DNA of 53,806 bases. Source: Thiospirillum jenense. Its GTDB lineage: Bacteria; Pseudomonadota; Gammaproteobacteria; Chromatiales; Chromatiaceae. The position numbers and the translations under genes are program-made. Under the pieces are notes generated by a model that did not search any database, had not been told where the DNA came from, and saw only the letters and a list, made by a program, of their open reading frames with translations. Where the stretch lies: NCBI RefSeq assembly GCF_014145225.1, contig NZ_JABVCQ010000024.1:1-53806 (forward strand). Direction: 5' to 3'. Shown in pieces: positions 19,682-27,050 of the stretch. Within the stretch, counting starts at the first letter, position 1. Each line of letters starts with the position of its first letter.

Positions 19682-20620
19682 ATGGCAACCAAAACAAAAG
19701 TCCTTCTTCATTTAACTGCCGACCAATCCGTCAGCGATGCATTTGCACACTTATTACAACACGATTTTACCGCGTTATTAACTGCTGCTAAAGATGCACA
19801 CCGCAATGGCGATATTGAAGGCGTGCATCAAGCACGAGTAGCAGTGCGCCGAATGCGCTCTATTTTAACCTTATTTTGCAATGCCATTCCGCGTACTGAA
19901 TCTCGGCCTTGGGGCGATAATCTACGCATGATTGCTAATACACTCGGTCCGGCGCGGGATTTAGACGTGTTTATTGAAGAAAGTTTAACTGCTGTTGATA
20001 AAACACTTCCGTTGCCCGGCGGCGAAGAATTGCGCCAGCTCGCTAAAAAACATCGTGATCGTACCTATGCCGAACAGGTTGAACCGCTGCTGTCCAGTGG
20101 TCACTATCGCACGTTTTGCGCACAATTTCCCGCTTGGCTGCAACAACGCGCTTGGGAACAGCAATCGTTAAATGAAAAACACCGCCAGCGCCTCAGTATT
20201 TCTATTCTTCATTACGCCCGCAATCGTTTAGACAAACAACAGCGGCGCGTATTATACAGCGGCAGTCAAATCGCCCGCGATGATGCAACCGCATTACACC
20301 AATTACGCATTGAATGCAAAAAACTCCGCTATGCTACCGAATCATTTCGCTCATTGTTCATCGGATTAGATGAATTCATTTTGCACCTCAAAGCTCTGCA
20401 AGACATTCTCGGCATTATTAACGATGTGAGCGTTACTCGCCACCTTCTCGATACGCTATTAGCCAATTGCAGCGATCAATCAATCATCATTTACGCCGGC
20501 GCGTTATTAGGCTGGCGTCTGCACACCACCCGCGATCTATTAGCACATCAATTCGATCCGGCATGGAATAGTTTCGTGACCGCTGGCCATCCCTGGTGGA
20601 ATAATGCGAACCTGGCATAA
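19682..20620 (+). CDS. CHAD domain protein
   Basis: 312 residues that are almost entirely a CHAD domain: HQARVAVRRMRSILTLF near the N-terminus, ARDLDVF, then LHQLRIECKKLRYATESF and LQDILGIINDVSV. The conserved basic and His residues of CHAD helices bind polyphosphate, and CHAD proteins are targeted to polyphosphate granules in several bacteria. The common CYTH partner domain is absent. The gene stands alone. Confidence 0.9.
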   Translation: MATKTKVLLHLTADQSVSDAFAHLLQHDFTALLTAAKDAHRNGDIEGVHQARVAVRRMRSILTLFCNAIPRTESRPWGDNLRMIANTLGPARDLDVFIEESLTAVDKTLPLPGGEELRQLAKKHRDRTYAEQVEPLLSSGHYRTFCAQFPAWLQQRAWEQQSLNEKHRQRLSISILHYARNRLDKQQRRVLYSGSQIARDDATALHQLRIECKKLRYATESFRSLFIGLDEFILHLKALQDILGIINDVSVTRHLLDTLLANCSDQSIIIYAGALLGWRLHTTRDLLAHQFDPAWNSFVTAGHPWWNNANLA

Positions 20621-20729
20621 TCCGGGCTAAAACAGCCATGCTGTATAATTACCAATCAAGTAAAAACGCACTGTTCAAATCAGTGACGTGCTTTTCATCC
20701 CTTCCCTTTATTCATTAGGGTATCTTATC

Positions 20730-22103
20730 ATGCGATTATTCACCTTGCTACTTCAAGGCAGTATTTTTATTGCACTCAGTTGGTCAAATGTTATTCACGC
20801 CGTTTCACTTCCGACGCAAGTCAATGGCGAAACCCTGCCCAGTTTAGCACCAATGCTAAAACGCATTATGCCCGCAGTGGTCAATATTGCCACCATGACC
20901 ACTATTGCCACGACGGAACATCCATTATTAAGCGATCCATTTTTTCGCCGCTTTTTTTCTATTCCTGAACAGCAACCGCGTGAACCGCAAGCACAAAGTC
21001 TCGGCTCTGGTGTCATTATTGATGCCAAACGCGGCGTGGTATTAACCAATCAACATGTCGTTCGCCATGCTGATAAGATTCTTATTACGTTGCATGACGG
21101 CAGAACGTTCACCGCACAATTGACCGGCGCCGATCCTGAAACTGATATTGCCGTATTAACTATTGGTGAAAACAACCTCACTGCTGTTCCACTTGCTAAT
21201 TCTGATCGGCTGGAAGTTGGTGATTTTGTCGTCGCCATTGGCAGCCCATTCGGATTAGCACAAACCGTCACTTCGGGTATTATCAGCGCCCTCGGCCGCA
21301 CCGGTTTAGGTATTGAAGGCTATGAAAACTTTATTCAAACTGACGCATCAATTAACCCTGGTAATTCGGGGGGGCCATTAGTTAACCTACGCGGCGAATT
21401 GGTTGGTATTAATACCGCCATTTTAGCACCCGGCGGCGGAAATGTCGGTATTGGTTTTGCCATTCCAACCAATATGGTGATGACTATTGCTAATCAACTC
21501 CTCGCGCATGGCGACGTGCGGCGCGGACACTTTGGTATTAGCGTACAAGATATTAACCACGAAATTATTCAAGCCTTATCGCTGGATATTCAACACGGCG
21601 CATTAGTTTCCAGCATTGCGCCTGATTCAGCGGCCAAAATAGCCGGATTGCAATTAGGCGATGTCATTATTCGTATAAATGACACAGCAATTACCAGCGC
21701 CGCGGACTTACGCAATCGGCTGGGTTTATTGCGCGCTGGCAGCAGCTTTCAACTCGAATTCATTCGTAATCAACGCACCCAGCGTGTGCAGGCGACATTA
21801 ATTGATCCCTACCGCGATTTCATTGTCGGTGAACGCATTGCAAGCACTTTTGAAGGCGCATTATTAGGTGAAGTCATTCGGCAATCTTTACACGGACACA
21901 CCCGCGTAGTCAGCGTCGGCCCCGTGCGAATTGATAGCCCAGCGTGGCATTCGGGATTACGTCCTGATGATTTGATATTAAAAATCAATCGCCAAACAAT
22001 TAATAGCTTAAAAGCGTTGCAGCAAGTGATACTGCATAGTGACACGGTGTTTAGTTTACAAGTATTGCGTGATAATCAATTGATTTTTTTGTCACGGCAG
22101 TAA
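20730..22103 (+). CDS. DegP/DegQ-like periplasmic serine protease
   Basis: 457 residues from the ATG at 20730, which gives a proper signal peptide (MRLFTLLLQG...NVIHA); an earlier start at 20688 would bury it. The trypsin-like catalytic triad is His109 (TNQHVV), Asp139 (PETDIAVL) and Ser213 (GNSGGPL). Two PDZ domains follow, about 265-355 and 370-455. Do-family proteases degrade or refold damaged envelope proteins. The length and two PDZ domains fit DegP/DegQ rather than DegS. Confidence 0.94.
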   Translation: MRLFTLLLQGSIFIALSWSNVIHAVSLPTQVNGETLPSLAPMLKRIMPAVVNIATMTTIATTEHPLLSDPFFRRFFSIPEQQPREPQAQSLGSGVIIDAKRGVVLTNQHVVRHADKILITLHDGRTFTAQLTGADPETDIAVLTIGENNLTAVPLANSDRLEVGDFVVAIGSPFGLAQTVTSGIISALGRTGLGIEGYENFIQTDASINPGNSGGPLVNLRGELVGINTAILAPGGGNVGIGFAIPTNMVMTIANQLLAHGDVRRGHFGISVQDINHEIIQALSLDIQHGALVSSIAPDSAAKIAGLQLGDVIIRINDTAITSAADLRNRLGLLRAGSSFQLEFIRNQRTQRVQATLIDPYRDFIVGERIASTFEGALLGEVIRQSLHGHTRVVSVGPVRIDSPAWHSGLRPDDLILKINRQTINSLKALQQVILHSDTVFSLQVLRDNQLIFLSRQ

Positions 22104-22388
22104 TTGTTATACAATAAATCGGGAGTGACGAATTATTTAATTAAAAACGAATAACTTTTTGAATGCGGTGAGCCTAAAAATCGCCGCTTCACGCCTGATC
22201 AATTGATAGGAGGTGTTAAATCTTCAGCCGGGTTAATCAGCACTTAACAACTCTACGCTCGTGACAGTGAACAACCCTTTCTTATAATTAATTGGTGCGT
22301 ACTTAACGCGCAATGACGATGAAGTTTGTTTCAACATTAAAATGATAAAAACCAGTTTCACACCAAAGGATGATTGGAGAATACAACG

Positions 22389-23831
22389 ATGAGACTACCA
22401 CGTTTGACCACAACTTTGTTTATAGACCTAGCAATCTGGATGATTGGTTTTGGGTTATTAATGGGTATTATATTCCCATTTTTTATTCTGATTTTAGGGT
22501 TGAATAGCAATGACGTATTATCAACCCAATTTTTTGCAGCATCCATCAGTGCCGGTTTATTTGTTGGTACAGCTAATTATCTATTAGCACGTTGGGTGGT
22601 GCGCCCCCGATTGCAGCGATTATCAGAACACACGCGCAAAGTTGAAGCGGCAGTGCGTAACGCAACCTACCATGATGATTGGGAAAATTGCACCTCAACC
22701 GTGTGTCAAATTCCAGTAGATTCAAGGGATGAAATTGGTGAAAGTATTAGCGCGTTTAATGATTTAGTTGATGCACTATTATTATCACACGAAGTCGAAG
22801 CAGCGAGTGCTGATTTTGCTCATAGCCTGTCACGTCAATTAGAACTTAATCAATTGGCTAATCACGCTTTGGAGCGCATCTTATCATATACTGATGCAAA
22901 TGCCGGGGCGGTGCTAATTGAACGCATGGGAGAATTAGTTGTCATTGCACAGCAGGGTTTAACTCAAACCGATCAATTGATTACGAGTGAACCGGTGCGG
23001 CGGTGTTTAACAGCTAATTCGTTGGTCAGTGTCATATTGCCAGTCGACATTATGATTGATGCCGTAATGGCACATGCCCGTCCGCGTGAAGTGTGTTTGT
23101 TGCCATTAACAGTTGAGCATACGTCATTGGGATTGTTTTTAATTGCTAAAACTCAGGAATTTACCTTTCATGCACGCCGCATGATGCACATTTTTCAGCA
23201 GAGTTTTTCACTGGCATTAAATAATGCTTTAGCGCATGAGCATTTACAAACCTTAGCTGCAATTGATGCGTTAACTGGTGCGTATAATCGCCGGTTTGGT
23301 TTAACCCGTTTGAATGAAGAATTCCAGCGCACCATGCGATTGGATACACCATTAGGCATCATGGTATTGGATTTAGATCATTTCAAAACGGTCAATGATA
23401 CGCATGGTCATTTGGCAGGTGACCGGGTATTAGCGCGGGTTGCAGAAACAATACGCGGTAATATTCGTACCGGTGACATATTAGTTCGTTATGGCGGTGA
23501 AGAGTTTTTATTGATTTTACCCAGTGCGCCCGAAGAAGCGTGTCGTGCTTTAGGTGAGCGATTGCGCTGTGCAGTTGCCGAATTGCGTGTTAATACTGGA
23601 CAACATGTTTTGCATGTAACAGTAAGTATTGGTTTATCCGTTTTCCCGAATGATGAAGCCGAATCAACTCAGCAGTTAATTCAATATGCTGACGAGGCGT
23701 TATATTTGGCTAAACATAATGGACGTAATCGGTTAGTGCGATTTGGAGCGGCGCCAGTTGTCTCTAATAATCAGTGTGGGGCGCCCATTGCAATTACGCC
23801 CGCTCGACGGCGGGTGGCGGCGCACTGTTAA
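22389..23831 (+). CDS. Membrane diguanylate cyclase (GAF-GGDEF)
   Basis: 480 residues from the ATG at 22389, with GGAG 9 nt upstream. Two transmembrane helices (about 10-38 and 47-68) are followed by a HAMP-like segment, a GAF-like region (about 140-275) and a C-terminal GGDEF domain. The active site is intact as GGEEF (369-373), and the product-inhibition I-site is present as R360-T-G-D363. It should make cyclic di-GMP in response to an unknown signal. A PilZ receptor gene lies 27 kb away at 50410. Confidence 0.93.
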   Translation: MRLPRLTTTLFIDLAIWMIGFGLLMGIIFPFFILILGLNSNDVLSTQFFAASISAGLFVGTANYLLARWVVRPRLQRLSEHTRKVEAAVRNATYHDDWENCTSTVCQIPVDSRDEIGESISAFNDLVDALLLSHEVEAASADFAHSLSRQLELNQLANHALERILSYTDANAGAVLIERMGELVVIAQQGLTQTDQLITSEPVRRCLTANSLVSVILPVDIMIDAVMAHARPREVCLLPLTVEHTSLGLFLIAKTQEFTFHARRMMHIFQQSFSLALNNALAHEHLQTLAAIDALTGAYNRRFGLTRLNEEFQRTMRLDTPLGIMVLDLDHFKTVNDTHGHLAGDRVLARVAETIRGNIRTGDILVRYGGEEFLLILPSAPEEACRALGERLRCAVAELRVNTGQHVLHVTVSIGLSVFPNDEAESTQQLIQYADEALYLAKHNGRNRLVRFGAAPVVSNNQCGAPIAITPARRRVAAHC

Positions 23832-23883
23832 TTCAATTAAACTCAATGAATCATAGCAATATCGAATTAATGATGGGCGGCAC

Positions 23884-23919
23884 TGCACTGTAAAAGTGCG
23901 TATGTCTTATTGTGGTGCA
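23884..23919. promoter_or_regulatory. Candidate NtrC enhancer sites
   Basis: TGCACTGTAAAAGTGCG at 23884-23900 matches the NtrC dyad TGCACY-N5-RGTGCA at all but the last base. A weaker copy with one good half-site (TGGTGCA) lies at 23903-23919, about two helical turns on. Both are about 100 bp upstream of the sigma-54 promoter, the usual enhancer distance. Confidence 0.65.
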
Positions 23920-24003
23920 AAGATCGAGGCGGGACGTCACTCCAAAAACCTGTTTTTTTGCAACAGTTTAGCTAACCCGTTGTTTTTTAGTGACATCAGC
24001 GCG

Positions 24004-24019
24004 TGGCATACTATATGCT
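24004..24019 (+). promoter_or_regulatory. Sigma-54 promoter of torF-glnK-amtB
   Basis: TGGCATACTATATGCT contains the invariant GG (24005-24006) and GC (24017-24018) separated by exactly 10 nt, and matches the sigma-54 consensus TGGCAC-N4-TTGCW well. Transcription would begin near 24030, about 90 nt before torF. Ammonium-responsive glnK-amtB operons are classically driven by sigma-54 and NtrC. Confidence 0.75.
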
Positions 24020-24025
24020 GGAGAG

Positions 24026-24082
24026 CGTCATGGGTTGCCATGACGGGAACGTGAACCGCGCCTACGGAGGGCGCTGCTCACG
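24026..24082 (+). promoter_or_regulatory. Structured 5' leader of torF mRNA
   Basis: Two hairpins stand back to back between the promoter and torF. The first (24026-24045) is a perfect 8-bp stem CGTCATGG/CCATGACG with a GTTG loop. The second (24050-24082) has CGTGA/TCACG and GCGCC/GGCGC stems separated by a symmetric internal loop. No T tract follows either, so they are more likely mRNA-stabilising or translational elements than terminators. The first hairpin begins at about the expected start site. Confidence 0.5.
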
Positions 24083-24119
24083 CATGAACGCATTCTAAAA
24101 AACAATGAGGTTTAGCTAA

Positions 24120-24866
24120 ATGTCTGAATTATCGAATAAAACACGCTTAAGTGTCACCGTCTGTGCGATCACCGCGCTCGGCGGCACATCAAGCGCTTTA
24201 GCGGCTGATCCCTGGAGCGCCAGCGCCAATATCGGCGCAGTTTCCAACTATATCTGGCGCGGCGTGACCCAAACTGACGATCAAGCAGCCGTGCAGGGCG
24301 GCGTGGATGTGGCGCATGAGAGCGGTTTTCATGCCGGCACTTGGGTATCAAATGTCGATTTTGGCCCCGGCAGCGCCACTTATGAATTAGATGTCACCGC
24401 CGGTTATGATTTCCAATTTGGCAATGAAGATATGAGTTTAGGATTAAGCACCATTTATGTTGCCTATCCAGATAGTGATCCAGATGATGACTTTTGGGAA
24501 ATGGCCGTGACGGGTGGATATAAATGGTTTTCGGCGGGGATTCATTACACTGTCTGGGGCGGTGATGATACTGAAGACGCCATCTATACTGATGGTGATA
24601 TTTATTATAATTTGGCAGTTGATTTACCATTGCCAAAGAGTTTTTCAATTGGCGCCTTTGCTGGTTATTATGATTTCACCAATGAATTACCGGTCAATGA
24701 ACTTGAGACTGACTCGGTTGATTACACCCACTGGGGAGTTAAGTTGAGTAAAGATGCTAGTGAGTTCGGCACCTTTAGTTTGACCTATGAACAAACTGAT
24801 GGTAGCGATGCCGAGTTCTGGAATGACGAAGCAAAAGTCTGGGTTGGCTGGAATAAAACCTTTTAA
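24120..24866 (+). CDS. TorF family putative outer-membrane porin
   Basis: 248 residues with a signal peptide (cleavage after ALAA) and alternating beta-strand-like segments ending in a C-terminal aromatic residue (WNKTF), as in outer-membrane barrels. The opening WSASANIGAVSNYIWRGVTQTDDQAAVQGG is typical of the TorF/Gcw_chp family. Members often precede glnK-amtB, as here. The gene is the first of the operon under the sigma-54 promoter and may admit a nitrogen compound, but that is inference. GAGG lies 9 nt upstream of the ATG. Confidence 0.85.
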   Translation: MSELSNKTRLSVTVCAITALGGTSSALAADPWSASANIGAVSNYIWRGVTQTDDQAAVQGGVDVAHESGFHAGTWVSNVDFGPGSATYELDVTAGYDFQFGNEDMSLGLSTIYVAYPDSDPDDDFWEMAVTGGYKWFSAGIHYTVWGGDDTEDAIYTDGDIYYNLAVDLPLPKSFSIGAFAGYYDFTNELPVNELETDSVDYTHWGVKLSKDASEFGTFSLTYEQTDGSDAEFWNDEAKVWVGWNKTF

Positions 24867-24923
24867 CCTGACAATTAAAACCGGTGACATCCCCGCTGGT
24901 TTAATTGCTTAATCAGCAGCAAG

Positions 24924-24962
24924 CGTCGGGAATTCAAGGCATCAAGCGTTGCTTTCCCGACG
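24924..24962 (+). other. Intercistronic hairpin torF/glnK
   Basis: A perfect 9-bp stem CGTCGGGAA/TTCCCGACG closes a 21-nt loop in the gap between torF and glnK. No T run follows directly. It may stabilise or process the mRNA so that torF and glnK-amtB are made in different amounts, or partly attenuate transcription. Confidence 0.45.
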
Positions 24963-24976
24963 TGCATTTGTTTTAA

Positions 24977-25327
<351 letters not shown>

Positions 25328-25352
25328 ATGAAACTGTGAGTAAGGAGTGATG

Positions 25353-26693
25353 ATGTTAATGACTATGAGACAGCGATTATTAATGATGTTATTGGCAGCA
25401 CTCGGATTAAGCAGTGCGTCATTCACCGTTTTCGCACAAGAGGCACCGACATTAAGTGCTGGTGATACAGCATGGATGTTGACCGCCACCGCACTCGTGT
25501 TATTTATGACTATTCCGGGATTAGCGTTATTTTACGGCGGTATGGTGCGCGCTAAAAACGTCTTATCTATTCTAATGCAGTGCTTTGCCATTACTGCATT
25601 AATGACCGTGCTGTGGACACTTTACGGCTACAGTCTCGCCTTTTCCACCGCCGGCATGGAAAAAGGCGTGATTAATCTCCATTCGTTTATTGGCGGCTTT
25701 GATAAATTGCTGCTCGGTGCGGTGAATCGAGAAACCCTCACCTTTGCAATTCCCGAATCGGTCTTTGTCACCTTTCAAATGACTTTTGCGATCATTACCC
25801 CGGCACTCATTGTTGGTGCCTTTGCCGAACGTATGAAGTTTTCGGCATTATTATGGTTTATGGGCTTATGGTTCACCTTAGTTTATTTACCGATTGCCCA
25901 TATGGTTTGGGGTGGTGACGGTGCGTTAATGTGGGATTGGGGCGTATTAGATTTTGCCGGCGGCACGGTGGTGCATATTAACGCGGGTGTTGCCGGTTTA
26001 ATTGCCGCATTAATCATTAAACGGCGTAAAGGTTATCCCGGATCGGCAATGCCACCGCATAACCTCGGCTATACCGTTATCGGTGCATCTATGCTATGGA
26101 TCGGGTGGTTTGGATTTAATGCGGGTAGTGCGGTCGCGGCGAATCAAAGCGCCGGTATGGCAATGCTCGTTACGCAAATTGCCACCGCAACTGCCGCATT
26201 AGCGTGGATGTTTTCTGAATGGTTATCACACGGTAAAGCGAGTGTATTAGGTATTGCATCGGGCGCAGTGGCGGGATTAGTTGCCATTACCCCCGCGTCA
26301 GGCACTGCTGGTCCAATTGGTGCGTTAATTATTGGATTATCCGCCGGCGTCATTTGTTTCTTTGCTTCCACCAAATTAAAACGCGCATTGGGCTATGATG
26401 ATGCGCTCGACGTATTTGGCGTCCACGCGGTCGGCGGGATTGTCGGTGCATTATTAACTGGCGTGTGTGCGGATATTAGTCTCGGCGGCGCCGGATTGGT
26501 CGAAGGTATGACGATCTTGGGTCAAGTTTGGGTGCAATTCAAAGGCGTGATTGTGACCATTGTTTATACTGGCGTACTCAGTTTTATTATTCTGAAACTG
26601 ATTGACGTGACCATTGGCTTGCGCGTCAGTGAAGAACAAGAAACCGAAGGGCTGGATTTGGCGCTGCATGATGAACGCGGCTATATTCTATAA
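25353..26693 (+). CDS. amtB: Ammonium transporter
   Basis: About 446 residues. The ATG at 25353 lies 5 nt after AAGGAG and is preferred among five clustered starts (25347-25365). A cleavable signal peptide ends at VFAQ, as in E. coli AmtB. Eleven membrane helices follow, with family motifs GDTAWMLTATALVLFMTIPGLALFYGG-like, FVTFQMTFAIITPALIVGA and DVFGVHAVGG, the last holding one of the twin pore histidines. It conducts ammonium and is gated by the adjacent GlnK. Confidence 0.97.
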   Translation: MLMTMRQRLLMMLLAALGLSSASFTVFAQEAPTLSAGDTAWMLTATALVLFMTIPGLALFYGGMVRAKNVLSILMQCFAITALMTVLWTLYGYSLAFSTAGMEKGVINLHSFIGGFDKLLLGAVNRETLTFAIPESVFVTFQMTFAIITPALIVGAFAERMKFSALLWFMGLWFTLVYLPIAHMVWGGDGALMWDWGVLDFAGGTVVHINAGVAGLIAALIIKRRKGYPGSAMPPHNLGYTVIGASMLWIGWFGFNAGSAVAANQSAGMAMLVTQIATATAALAWMFSEWLSHGKASVLGIASGAVAGLVAITPASGTAGPIGALIIGLSAGVICFFASTKLKRALGYDDALDVFGVHAVGGIVGALLTGVCADISLGGAGLVEGMTILGQVWVQFKGVIVTIVYTGVLSFIILKLIDVTIGLRVSEEQETEGLDLALHDERGYIL

Positions 26694-26744
26694 TTAACCG
26701 CATCACGCATGACCGCTGATTCGGGCGAGATTGAGTGAAATAAC

Positions 26745-26778
26745 AACGGCTGGTTATTGATTTAACCAGCCGTTTTTT
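26745..26778 (+). terminator. Intrinsic terminator of torF-glnK-amtB
   Basis: A perfect 12-bp stem AACGGCTGGTTA/TAACCAGCCGTT with a 6-nt loop is followed at once by TTTT. It closes the ammonium operon. Confidence 0.9.
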
Positions 26779-26807
26779 ATGTGATAAAAATAAATTGGCA
26801 TTGCACG

Positions 26808-26820
26808 GCGCGGCGGTTGA
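26808..26820 (+). repeat. Left 13-bp direct repeat flanking the AT-rich island
   Basis: GCGCGGCGGTTGA, identical to 30547-30559. It lies between the amtB terminator and the AT-rich block. It could be a target duplication or attachment core, or chance similarity in a genome fond of GCG words. Confidence 0.4.
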
Positions 26821-26971
26821 TTTTAGGTGGCGTATTGGTTCAGTAGGATTCACAACAATCTCAGTTTTGCTTTTCAAGCTGTTAAGCCTAAAGTACCCTA
26901 CCAAAAGTGTACTATCGCTATATTTTTCCTAAAACTGGATTTTCGAAGGCAGGCTAACTACATTGTTAGGC

Positions 26972-27001
26972 TAGACACCTATAGGTTACTGTAGTTATAA
27001 T
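26972..27001 (+). promoter_or_regulatory. Candidate sigma-70 promoter of the PIN-kinase operon
   Basis: TAGACA (26972-26977), an 18-nt spacer and a perfect TATAAT (26996-27001). Transcription would start near 27008, only about 43 nt before the start codon and directly ahead of the hairpin at 27018-27033. Confidence 0.55.
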
Positions 27002-27017
27002 ATTTAGTAGGAATTAC

Positions 27018-27039
27018 CCACCGCGTGAGGTGGTTTTTT
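27018..27039 (+). terminator. Terminator-like hairpin just upstream of the PIN-kinase start
   Basis: CCACC-GCGTGA-GGTGG followed by six T. The stem is short (5 bp) but GC-only apart from one pair, and the T tract abuts it. It lies between the candidate promoter and the ATG at 27051, so it may attenuate the operon. It might instead be a leftover terminator. Confidence 0.45.
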
Positions 27040-27050
27040 GGTAAAAAATT

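Larger units (their letters stand above)
26694..27050. other. Intergenic region, amtB to PIN-kinase gene
   Basis: 357 bp holding the amtB terminator (26745-26778), the left 13-bp repeat of the island (26808-26820), a point after which composition becomes AT-rich, a candidate promoter (26972-27001) and a terminator-like hairpin just before the next start codon. An imperfect inverted repeat AGGCTAAC/GTTAGGCT lies at about 26951-26972. No gene is seen. Confidence 0.5.

Noticed and set aside
23940-23990. Possible riboswitch or terminator (CCTGTTTTTTTGCAACAGTT) before torF
   Set aside because: It lies upstream of the sigma-54 promoter, so it would not be in the transcript, and it fits no GEMM or glutamine riboswitch pattern.
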